Source of the DNA: Rachycentron canadum
Taxonomy: Eukaryota; Chordata; Actinopteri; Carangiformes; Rachycentridae
DNA: 64,000 bases
NCBI GenBank assembly: GCA_038496675.1
Contig: CM076656.1
Span: 17,378,682-17,442,681, forward strand
Direction of reading: 5' to 3'
Each line of letters starts with the position of its first letter. The first letter of the stretch is position 1. The position numbers and the translations under genes are program-made. Shown here one piece after another: positions 1 to 53,568 of this stretch. The notes below the pieces were generated by a model. That model saw only the letters and a list, made by a program, of their open reading frames with translations. It had not been told where the DNA came from and did no database searches.

Positions 1-187
1 AATATATACACACTGTTTTCTTAAGTGCAAAGAGGAGATGAAAACATAAAAGGGGTGATTGATAATAATAATGAGAAACATATAAAGAGAGTTAACAAAA
101 GAGATGAGAAAACCACTGAATGACTTATTATGTGTCGTTATTTAACTAAACAAAACCCCCAAGTCAGTCTGTTTTCCTCCAGCTGGC
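1..187 (-). other. notch2: notch2 3' UTR, start only
   Basis: Sequence directly downstream of the notch2 stop codon. It contains no AATAAA on the minus strand, so the polyadenylation site lies beyond the left edge. Confidence 0.7.
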
Positions 188-42078
<41,891 letters not shown>

Positions 42079-42450
42079 ATTTTCTGTAAAATCCACATAA
42101 GGTCGCCAGCCCGAAGTCGAGCTGCCTCCCCGGACGGTTACTTCTCAAAAACTCTCGTTGGAAACGGCTCACGCGCAATTAACAGAAAAAGAAAACCAAC
42201 TGCTGCTTGTTGAGCCAAATTACGCCATTTAACGCGCGTGACTGCTACTAAACGCCCCCTTTAAAGAAAAAGAAAAACCGTATAAATTACCACATTAAAT
42301 TAACTTCTACTCAGTGTCATACGGAGCTAGAAAAAAAAAGTCTTCCACCTCTGTTCGCTCTCTCTCACTGGGAGAGAAGAAACAGACACAGATATCCTTC
42401 CGCAGAAGTCAGCGGGGATCTATCGTCAGGCTGAAAAGATGGTAAAAAGC
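42079..42450 (-). promoter_or_regulatory. notch2: notch2 5' flank: likely 5' UTR and promoter
   Basis: CpG content is clearly higher here than in the surrounding AT-rich DNA (gcgcgtgac, acggctcacgcgcaatt, aacgcgcg). No certain TATA box or initiator was identified. The transcription start cannot be placed from sequence alone. Confidence 0.45.
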
Positions 42451-42836
42451 TTTTGTTAAAACCTGCTGTCAAAATTATTGCGGTTGATGTGGCTCTAGAA
42501 AAGAATTATAACCAGTTGTGTGCGTTCATTTCAACCGGGGATGCAACATGCTAAAAAAGAAACGAAAAGAAAAGAAAGAAACTACAGTTTTTTTTTTTCT
42601 ATGTCGCCGCGGCGGAGGAATTTTTTTTCTCATTTTTCTACTTCTCGGAGTCTGGTATGACTCAAAATTAACCCGTTCAATGAGTTTTTTTTTCTTTTTC
42701 TGTTCTCCACCCAGTGAACTGCACGTTATTCCCCGATATGTCTTTTAACACCCACTCTTTGTTACCTCATGTCATCATTACTTTAAGTATTAATACCAGA
42801 TTGCGTGCCAGGTTTTAATCTTGACTTTGAAAGGGT

Positions 42837-42865
42837 AAAAAAAAAAAAAAAAAAAGGGGGGGGGG
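42837..42865 (+). repeat. A19-G10 double homopolymer
   Basis: Nineteen A followed directly by ten G. Such runs are error-prone, so their length should not be trusted. Confidence 0.8.
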
Positions 42866-45800
42866 TAAGAACACAGCAACTTCCACTGATCTCCAAAATC
42901 AACAAATAGTTTCCGATGTACAAGCCATTACAAATACAATTTTTGTTTGTGTGCTTTTCTAGTGCAACAAAAAGTAAAGATTGCGCTCAGACAGGTGAGT
43001 AGTAGATCAAGGTGAATTCCTGCCCCACCAGCTTTTTTTCAGTCAGGGCTGATGCAGCCTGTTTACCTGCAGGTTTCAGGTGAGTCGACACTTTCTCAGG
43101 TGCAGATACTTCAACTTCTCAAGTTCACAAGTTAAATATTATTGTATCTTTAGAATAGTCACATTCAGATTTTAAGGAGTTATTGGTGACACTGTATAGT
43201 CAGAGAGTTTAGTATTTGTATCATATTATTAACCTTGTTGAATGTTTAACAGTGTAGATACAATATTCATTATTAAACCATTTCATGGTGGTTAAGGTTA
43301 GGGTTAGCAAAACCATTCTGTTATTGTAAAAAAAAAAAACCTATGTCAAAACATAACCAGCTAAAATATTACATTTAGATTAAATACATAGATACATACA
43401 TTTATCTCAATTAACTGAGAAAATAACCATTTAATTTGTCTAATCTAAGATGTATCCCCAGTCATCATACAGGTTAGGTTCAAGGCTTAGGGTATCAGTA
43501 ATTTACAAAATGAAATAATTTTGTGGCTAATCAGATGAAAAGTTGTTTTTCTTTTAAACAACAATTTTTCTGGAGAGCAAGTTCAACTTCAGTACAAATG
43601 TGTAAACCTCAAAAGAAACCCTTTGCTCATACACTCACACTAGCCTTATAAACCATTATTGACCACGCTAATCTCAGACTAATTTGCCTTTATCAGCCTG
43701 AATGATCCAGGTGTAAATCACAGGCTCATCACAAAAACAAGACCATGTCTCATCCCAGTGATTTATTTGTCTTTACACCCCGTTAGAGAAACATTGCCGA
43801 GCCTCCTGCTGCTGCGACCGGCCCTCTGTCCTCTATTCAACCCTGCTGAAAGGCCTGGAACAAGGGGGGAGCAAATTGATCTCCTCAGGGGTCCGTACTG
43901 ACAATTCCTTTGTTGCTGGGGCCAATGTCAAGCTCTTGCTCTCCATGCGTGGTTGGGTGTCAGGTGCTGGCACAACAACACACGCTGTCCAGACATTTGG
44001 TCAGATGCTGTTTTTGTTGATAAATCCTTTCTCGGATTTGCTTTTTTTTTTTTTTTTTTTTTTATTATATCATTTATCACCAAAACACCAGAATCCACTG
44101 TCACAGATGCGTCGCTTCCTCAGTAAATCCTGCCTTTTTATTTTGAAATGTTTTGTCACAAGATTGCGAGGTTGGAAATTCAGTTTGATTCAGAACCACA
44201 ACATTTTTATAACTTCTCTTATTTCATGCTTAAAGCGATTGGTCAAGTTAGCTGACAGTAAATCACATCAGAGGATTGCTTCGTCTGCAGCACTGTTTTT
44301 CTAATGACGTCACTCCAGATGGGAGCTTCTATAGTTTGGGAAAGATGGGATGTGAAAGGGTGTGGATCTGCCTCGTGAGCAGAAAACGCTGATTAGTTCC
44401 TCCTTGCCATTGCTCTGATGAAAGACTTCTACCACACAAGTCTGACACAGTTTCAAATAGGAAAAAATAAAGCATGTTGGGAATAGCTCAACATCAGTGG
44501 TGCTTTAAATCCCTTTGAACCATCATTGTATTGAATGCATGCATCACCAAATTTACCAGGAAACAAACGTAGATTAGATAATCAGTTATGTTAGCGCTTA
44601 CTTCATTTTCAAACTACAGATATCAGTCAAAATAGTCAGAAGCAAATGCAGAACAATGGGTGTGTGATGACAGATTTTTTACCCACTGCATGGGCATGAG
44701 TTTTTAGTTTTCTAGATATACCACAGACTAGTAATAAAACTTGGCCTAGATTACAGCCACTGGCCTCTGCCATGCTGGTGGGAGAGCTGCTTTCATCGAT
44801 GTTGGGCCTCTTCACACTGATTCAGAACTCATCAGTCAGAGTGACTCCAGCTGTCAGCCTGTAGATTTATACTACAGAACATGGTGTTCAAGAAGAAGAC
44901 AGTAATGACTAATTCTGCTAGAAGGTGTACGTGTGTATGTTCTTGTGCACTCCCCTTTACCATAAACACGCCATCATTCTCCAGCACGATGGCCATGGGA
45001 AACCAAATTAGTGCCTGTCACTCAAAGGGAACGTCACCCGGCCTTTACGTTCAAAGATGGCAGGCAGGAGAGTCAGTATGAAGTGTGCATATATGATTCC
45101 TTTCTATAATTAGTAGTGGCAGGGACTGATTCACTCTTCATTGCCTGGCTGTAGCAACTTATTTGCTTGCACAAACAGCTTTACATAACTGTGACAGATC
45201 TTGTTTCCCTGGTTCTGGATGCTTCAGAGACACTTTATACCTACAATTACACTTTTTGCATCATAGCATTTTGCAAACAGCACTGTTGAACTTTACTGCA
45301 GCTATGTACACTTCACTGAGATTAGGTTTTGTTAGCATAAGTGTTGACTACCAGAAACCTTGTGCTGGCTTTGCTGAGATGAGTATTCATGAAGGAGCAT
45401 TGGGTATGAAGTTTTGACACTGTCTATGTACCCATTGCAACTTTTGTACATGTTGCATTGCCTTGACGCATCGTCTGTCTAATGCTGTCTTTACAGTGTA
45501 AGCAGATCTAGGGGATAGGAAGCTAAGGGGGGTATATTTAGGGTTGATTATCACCTCTTCCTTGCTGACCCATTTTGGCTGCTGTAAAAGAAGCTGTCTG
45601 TGCACAGCTTTCATTGGTGTATCCTCCTTCTGTAATAGGCTAAAATGGATGTTTTGAGTAAAGGTTTAAATTTAATCAGAAGAGCTGGGGAGGAAACTGG
45701 TGTTCTGCTCTGTGGCTGTAACTATGATGACAATAATGATAAACCATTTTTTAAGACCCAAGAGTATATCAGATGAGTTCAGTTTAAAAACACAAGCATC

Positions 45801-46523
45801 AACAGGGATAGTTTGGCCAGTAGAGTGGGGTCATCAAGATAAGAAGCCACATGGTATCTCATTTATCATGCAGAAGATGCAGAACTGATACAAGGTTTGC
45901 AAGCATTTAATCACAGTAAATCATTTTCCTGTGTGAACTTGAAGTTATATGAGCCAAATGTAAACATTGGGGTAGATAATGCACACATAATTTAAGAGAG
46001 CACACAGATCAGCACTAAATATGTATAATCATTTACTTGGTGAGACATGGGATAATTTACAGAGAAAGTAAACCACGCACAAGTTTTTTTTTACTGGCCT
46101 CTTTATTGTAAAATATAAAGATAAAACTGCAGAATAGCCATAGATAAAAATAGATAGATTTTCAAAGTTTAATGATTGCATGTAATTGCTCATAATTTAT
46201 TTACTGTGACTATGCATTCCATTAAGGTTTTGCTTAAAGTTGTCATCTGAGGTTGTGATAATCTGATTAATTGTCAACTTGATTAATTACTTTATAGTCT
46301 CCCCCCCAACCCCATTATTTAGCCAACAGTATCATGTTGCAGACAGCATGGAAAAAAAGGTACAACTTGTAACGTCATCTCCAGAAAATCTCACTTTGTT
46401 GTCGGTCTGCTGTATCTTTGGGCCTACACTATATGTTATATAACAATAATGTAGTATTCTGTGGTGGTCAATTTCCATTGGGAAAACAATGATTTTGTGA
46501 GTGCAATAGGGTGAAAAACGAAG

Positions 46524-46525
<2 letters not shown>

Positions 46526-46564
<39 letters not shown>

Positions 46565-46582
46565 GTGCGTGTGTGCGTGCGT
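46526..46582 (+). repeat. (TG)n microsatellite
   Basis: About 34 bases of pure TG repeats followed by GTGTGC variants. Confidence 0.9.
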
Positions 46583-46889
46583 CATGGCGTTCCACAGTGG
46601 TCAAAGGTGGAGAGTCAGCGAGCGCGAGGGCCTAGTGTGACCAAGTGTGATGTGGGCAGAGACTTCAGCCAAGGGGTCCCTGATGAGGAGAGGAGGGGAG
46701 TTGGCAGAGAGCTGGGAAAACAGGTGATGAAGGAAAGGTGTGAGGGGGTGGAGGAGGGACGTGTGCATGTGAACACATCCTGTAAGGTGACCTAGGTCTC
46801 TGGCAGGGCCAGGTGGACAGGAATGTGTTGTTGTGTGTGGAGGATCCTCCCTTGAGCGCCTCAGCCTGCCCACCGTCACCCCACACTAG

Positions 46890-46920
46890 GAGGCTATTTA
46901 TATTGCACTGTGGGAAAATA
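46890..46920 (+). promoter_or_regulatory. Possible MEF2-like plus RBPJ-like site pair upstream of notch2
   Basis: GGCTATTTATATTGCA resembles a MEF2 site, and the following TGTGGGAAA (46909-46917) matches the RBPJ consensus. They lie 4.8 kb upstream of the notch2 start. Short matches only. Confidence 0.2.
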
Positions 46921-46965
46921 ACAGCCCAGGCAGTGTCATCTGGGTTCTGTAAGGTTTATACTTCC

Positions 46966-46967
<2 letters not shown>

Positions 46968-47004
<37 letters not shown>
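46968..47004 (+). repeat. (CA)n microsatellite
   Basis: About 37 bases of uninterrupted CA repeats, opposite in sense to the TG array 0.4 kb away. Confidence 0.9.
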
Positions 47005-47006
<2 letters not shown>

Positions 47007-50000
47007 ACACCAACACACTTCCAAACTCCTTTTGTCACAAACAACTTGAGGACAAACCAGAGTATGTAGCCTAACTGGCATATAAATTGTGTGCACTGAC
47101 ATTATCTCTGCTGGTGAGTCTAAAGAAGGATTTAGCTGTATTCACATCAGAATTTACAATGTAGATTTGAACTAGATTTGCGCGGAGGAGGAAGTTGCTA
47201 AGACACACAACCCCAATGTAACACTACCTGGCAAAACACATTTTGGATACATTGATAGGATTTTACACAAACATATCAACATACACACAACCACAACAGG
47301 GATACACAGGATCTCATTTGTAAAGAGGAAACATTCTTTAATCTCTAAAACTGTGTCACTGTGATGAATACAATATTACCATTTGCTGCAGGAGATAAAA
47401 ATAAATTAAAGTCATACATTTTGAAACACACAATGAAACTTGACATTAAAAAACAGGCAGATCATCAGAGTTATCACTAAAGGTTTGCGTTTGTTTTGGT
47501 GACTTGATTCAATTCAATGAGGACGTCACAAAAATACAATGAATTTAATGTGGAAAAATTGTTGATCAACTTATCATTTATACATTTTGGCACTGGGTCA
47601 GATTGACCTAAAATGACCTTGTTACCTAAGTCCTGAGCGATGTCTTTTATTTCACTGTTAAAAAAACAGCCTTCACCAAAGTGAAAGATGAAACACTGGT
47701 GTTCAACACTGGTTCAAATGGTGGGGCTGGGTTTAGTAAAGGGAGTAATCGTAGAGGGACTGTGACCTCTGCATGAAATCTACCATAACAAATCTGAACA
47801 TTATGTTGCTGATGATATTTGGGAAAAGGTCTCGAAAAGGGCAAATTCAGCCTAGCCAGCTCCCACCCAAGGTCGTCTCAACCTTTCTCCCATACATTAA
47901 CACACACATTTAAGCACAGACATATGCACACACTTGTGCACGCACCAGCGCCAAAACATAAATATACAAAAACACTGACACGCACATGTAGACCCTCTTC
48001 CATCAAGCCCTGGTCTCTGAGGCCCAGTAGGTCAAAATAATCTGCCATAGTCCATGATATTTACCATGCAGATTGAATAAAATTGAAACAGGAATAAACT
48101 ATAATGTAGGATTTAATGTTTTGATATATGCTTTGATTTTATTCTGTCATACACTGATGCACATTTGCCTAAATATAGACAATGCACAAAACACAGACAG
48201 ATTCAAAATAGTATATAGAATAAACATATATATAAAAAATATATCATTTATAAAAGTGAATTACAACAAAACAAGATCACTAAAGGTCTCTACCTGTTGG
48301 AGTCCTCTTCAGTCCTTTTTTCAATTTTCTTCATGCTCAGTTCATAAAAAAGGTGCAGACCCTGTTTTTCTGAATGTTTGCGTGTTTTACTTACATGCTG
48401 AAAGTTAGAGAGTGTAAAGTGAGTGCGCTTGGCATATCTTCCAGGGTTACTTGTATCATAAATTCACAAGCTGCTAAAAGACAGGCATGGCAAGAATTCA
48501 CACTTCGGCCCTCACTTTCTCACAGGCTCAGCTCAACATTGTGCACTTGGATGTATGTCAAAAATGACACTATTAATAAACCCATGGTGTTGTCTCTCTG
48601 AAGAAATGTCAAAATGAAACAGAAGCTGGGAAAACCAGATGTTGACTCATGTCTCTGAACACATTCCTGAACATTTCTTCCAGAGTGACACACATTTATC
48701 TACTTTAATGTCTCCGTCATCCACCTTTTTGTTGCTTATTCTTACATTCCTCTCCTCCCACTTGAAATCCTGTTTTTGTTTATAATATATTCTTACACAC
48801 CTAAAGGGTAATTAGGGCACTCAGCATGAGATCTGGGTAAATATGTAGCGCTGGGAAAAACAATATAAATTATAATTTATTGCATCGGTTTTATGACTGA
48901 GTTAGAGGTCTGCTCTCTCTCTCTCTTTTTTTTTTTTTTTTTAAATATATACCTATGCAGTATTATGATAGCAGGATGTGAAGGGTCATCATTGGCCTGT
49001 GATGAAGTGATAAAGAATACACAGAGTGCAGAGCAGGTCCAGGCCTGTGGAAAACACTCCAAACTTGACCCCCCCTGTGAGAAGTTCCCTGTTCCCAGGA
49101 CTCGCTGTGTACGTTTGGGGGGCAATAACTCACCAGGTCCCTTTACTTCCTCTTTTGCCCTTCTGCCTTTTATTGCTTTCTCCTCTGTTATACAGCTGCT
49201 GTCTTACAGCTTCTCTTTACTCTGATTGGATTAGATGGGAGTTTGAGGGAAGAGGATGAAGGGAAAGAGACTGGGAAGCGGGTATGATATGGGATGGAGC
49301 ATGTTTTTTTTTATTTTTTTTTATCGTAGCCATTACAGGTGACTTAACCGATGGACACACCTTCCCTTCTGGTCCATGTTTCCCCGGAATCTTCCCGCCA
49401 CATTCCAACTGTGCTGTACAGTGGGAAACAAAATAAAACTGCAACTTTGTTTTTCAACTCTGTTTGAACAACTTGGGAGACATGGGAATCAGAACAGTAC
49501 AGGAAATTGGAAGGAAATGATAGCCTTTACACTAAAATCACATATCAATCAAGTAAAAATTTAATCCAGCTTGTGTCAATAAAGCATCAAGGCAATAATG
49601 GCTTAGCTTTACCCAGTACCAATGGCTTGTTTTGACCATGCTAGCAAGATAGCATTGGCGTGTTGCGTTTCTCTCAAGAAATTCTAATAACTTTACTTTA
49701 CTGGTTTAGGTAAATGCAAATCTAATGGTGTTCAATCAGCTTCAGTTGCACTGTTTTTCGAAAATGTTAGCATGATGGCATTAGCATTTAGCTAAGTAAA
49801 ACCTCATTGAAGTGCTAGCATGGCTGTAGTCTAAATTATTTTAGTGTTCCAAATGAAACTAAGGTTGCAAACAGACATAATTCACTGTATCACTATTTGT
49901 CAGTCAAAGATAACAGTTAATAATATGTGCATCCTTTGCAGTTGTGATGCCATTTGAAACCATCAGTGTATTAGTGGCAGTTATAAGATGACTAAGATGA

Positions 50001-52124
50001 CTTTCAGGTGTTTTGTTTTTTTTTTTACACATCCTCTCACACATTTATTCACCTCAAGGAGAATAGATGCATCGAGTTGTCAGCATGCAGTGGGACACAC
50101 CTATGCAGTGTGGCCTCCAGTTAATAAGATCATGTCTGTGAAGTTCAGTGGACCTGGGGAACAGAGGGGAAGGAGGAATGGATTTGCAATTTGTTACCTA
50201 TAAAGTGCTGAAGTTGGTCCACCAGAAATATGACTGAAACTCTCTCGCTGAGTCTGAATTTGCATGTGCTTGGAGATGAAGTCGCTGAAGATCAAGGTCA
50301 AGGTCATGTTGAGTTAATGTCCTGTTTCTTTAAGATTGCACAAGACTCAAAAGAAGCTGAGTGTGGGTGGACGGCATTGTGGTTGTGTCTGTGTGTTTGA
50401 CAGGAAATTTAATCAAGACAGTAATATGAGTTGGCAAACATACATTAAAGATTTTGTTCTTGAAAACATGTAGAAGGCACTGCAGGTTTGTAAGTGTGTG
50501 TGTTTAAACCAGCCTCTGTGTGTTTAGTACATGCGCTGTATTCCTGACCCCTGATCACACAAAGTATTTTAATCCAATCAGCTTCTTTTTCACATGACTG
50601 TCACACACTTTCTGCTGCTATGGTAACCTGCAGAGGAAGGAGAGAAATTGCTGGAGCGAGTGGGGGGGACGTTGTCCTCCTTAATCACTGTGACATTTAC
50701 ACACACTTAATCACACATGGACTTTACCTACACAATGCTAGACTTTCTCTTCCTTATTTTATGAGCTGAACGTATGTTTCTGACTTCACAAAAGCACGGA
50801 ACCTGACATTTGAAGGAGCTCTAATGTAATGAGGAAGGAAAGCCACCATTACATTCAAGACCAAATGGTTTCAGTGTCAAAAAGTTGATCTAATTTTCTA
50901 TTAATGTGATGGAGACAGTGTGTGTTCACAAAGAAATCCTAGCCTGTGGCCTGTAGCTTTTAGCAGAATGGAAAAGAAATAACTTTTACAGGTTTAAATA
51001 CAAAGGGAATGGCTGTTCAGTTTATTATTTAGTATGATACTGCTGCTGCTGCTGCTGCAGAGCTGACAGAAAAGTGTGTTACTGCAGAAAAGTACTAACA
51101 CAAAGTGACAAACAAGTAGGCTCGTCATCAGCAAAAGAGACAGCTCGTGAAAGAAAACTTTGAAAAAAAAAATCAGGTTCAGGTAATGAAATCTGTTTTT
51201 GTGGAAAAAGAAAGACAACTTATATTACAACTGAGGCCAAACTTACATATACCCACTTCCCTTAAGAGGTGAAAAGGTTAGTCTGTGCCCTGTGGTTTGT
51301 TGGCATGCTACCCTCTGCTTGTTCTCATTTTTTCTCTGACATTTCCTGTTCAACCCCAAGTAGAAGCATCAGACTACTGCTCTTTATGCTTACAATACTT
51401 GCAGTTGTTGTATTCACTGAATGTGCTGGAAGTCTGCATCAGTGGCAGTTTTTTTTACCCTTTCTCCCTTTCTCCCTCAGTCCCAGAAGTTGCAGCCTAT
51501 TATTTTTCCTTCTTGTGAAACAAACCTATGATTTGCAGCTCAGCTAACAGGAGGCCGCCATCAGCAGCAGATGTTGCAAGTCAGGGATATTTTTGAGCCT
51601 CACAGCTGAACTGCATTGCTGCAACAGTAAGCAGAGCACTCTACCTGCTGGTCACTGGTGGTATCACCAGACTATTTTTGTGGTAGCTAACACTGTGAAA
51701 CTGCATTTGGATAAAGTCAAATATTTGTGGAAAATCATTGTTTTAAAACAATTGCTCTGGCAATGACACCAACAGACTGTGGTCGTTTCCACTGAAACCA
51801 TTTGTATGTCTGAAAAACACTTGAATTAATTTTCCCTCATTTTTGTTTAGAGTTTTTGTTCCCTTGAAGTCTTTTGCATATTTTATATTACTCACACTGA
51901 TGGGAAACCTTTTCAATGAGAATGATACTCATTTCTGCGTCAAAATAGCAAGTTCCCATCTTAGGTTGCTGAGCAAAAGTAGGTCATTTAAGTGGGGTTG
52001 TTTAAGAACAATAATTGTGTATTCTGCCTACATGGTTAAATCAGCAACTCTAATAACATAAGCATCTCAGTTTATATTCAACCTGATAAACACCACTTCA
52101 ACTCAAGATCCTCTAACAAATGAT

Positions 52125-53413
52125 TTTATTCATAGATAGCAGACAAAACAGAGTAAGAGGTGTCCTTTCCAGCTGAGAGCAACACCTGACTCTCAGCCTG
52201 TTACTAACTTTTAAAGCAAATCTAGACTTGTGGAGACTTTATACAAAACAAAAAGGACCTGACCAGACATCATATATATTTTTTTTAATCTATCTGTTTA
52301 CAGAAAGGTGCTGGTCCACACAGTAACAGTGCAAGAGAGCATAAAGGGAGCATGGATGCACTGTTCATCAGGTTAGGGACTGTAGGAAAATTTTTGGGGT
52401 AGGAAGGAGGGGATCAATCTTATATTTCAATCTTTCAAAAAGCAAGGCCCTTCCAAAATTATAAATACTTTCTTTGGCCCCTTCCATTGTTGGAAGAGAC
52501 ACACCAAACTCATCATTTGCAAGTATTTTGCAAGGGAAAACAGAAATATCTGATGGAAAAAAATGACATGAACCCCCTTGGTCTTTCAGTAAAAAAAACA
52601 AAACAAACCAAAACAAACACACAAAAAGAAAAAAAAAAAAGGCAAAACTACATCTCCCTGCCCCTTTAATGACACCTTCCCTCCTAATAATTTTTAAACA
52701 GTCCCTTATAGGGTCACTGACATCCCCTTTATGGCAAAAAATCTGATCTGTTAAATTAGACACAGGTGAATTTACATTTGCAAGGCTTTCATACTGTGGT
52801 TTTAAAACAGTCTACTTAGCTGAGTTTGTTTATGTTGTTGATGAGCCTATTCGACTGCCCTTGGATTAATGCCATTTTTTCCTTATATTTGGAAGTGTAG
52901 TAAATGCATTACACTGCATGTTGTCCAGGCCTGTCAATTCATCACTACTATGATTATCATGTTAAGAAATGGCGATACCCATACAATGTGGTCTGCATTA
53001 AAAAAAAAAAAAAGTTTTGTTTTGCTGCTTTCTGTATTATTAGGCAGTATACAAGATTTAATCAGTCACTCCTGGTACAGTACAGCTTTGGATACTCACA
53101 AAACAGAAAATTTTCTTTTTCACTTCATACATCATTTTTCCTCCCCACTTGCACACAAATTGCCTTCAAAAACAAAGCAATATAACAAAATTGTTAATAA
53201 TAAAACTATGTATTATGACATCATTTATATTCAGATCACACATCCATGGACAGGCGAGAACAAAACGGGTGATCATATGTCTGTAAAGTCTTATTAAGAG
53301 CAGGAATCCTGTTTTTATTGGAAGGTGACATCTTTCTTATCATCTGCAGATTGTGCAGCTCATTTTCTGTTTCAATACCTCCTTCCTTTTCTTCTTCTTT
53401 TCTTCTTTCTGTC
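52125..53413 (-). other. sec22b: Probable sec22b 3' UTR region
   Basis: Minus-strand AATAAA signals occur at 53319-53314, about 95 nt after the stop, and at 52130-52125, about 1.3 kb after it. The true end is not decided. A 131-codon minus-strand frame at 52368-52763 has no recognised domain. Confidence 0.4.
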
Positions 53414-53568
53414 TCAGAGCCACCAGAAGCGTACATAGACAATGAGCATGATGAAAAAGACACCACCAGCTGCCAGCTTGGCATAGGTAGAGCGGGTATT
53501 CAGATACTTGGCGTCGCTCCTGTACTTCTTTGACAGGCTGGACAAGTTGCTGGCCTTAGAGTCGAGAG
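53414..53568 (-). CDS. sec22b: sec22b exon 5, membrane anchor and stop
   Basis: Residues 165-215, [20 protein letters not shown] to FWWL and TGA. The start of the anchor reads [16 protein letters not shown], where human has KLAAVAVFF; two glycines replace Val-Ala. Confidence 0.96.

Larger units (their letters stand above)
42079..53413. other. Intergenic region between notch2 and sec22b
   Basis: 11.3 kb without a supported gene. It includes the notch2 promoter side (low end), homopolymers near 42837 and 44042, (GT)n and (CA)n arrays near 46526 and 46968, and the probable sec22b 3' UTR at the high end. The open frames are short and overlap in several frames. A distal notch2 enhancer could lie here but none is demonstrated. 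Confidence 0.6.

Noticed and set aside
43876..44304. 142-codon plus-strand open frame upstream of notch2
   Set aside because: Includes a poly-T tract translated as Phe, no homology recognised, no splice or promoter support.
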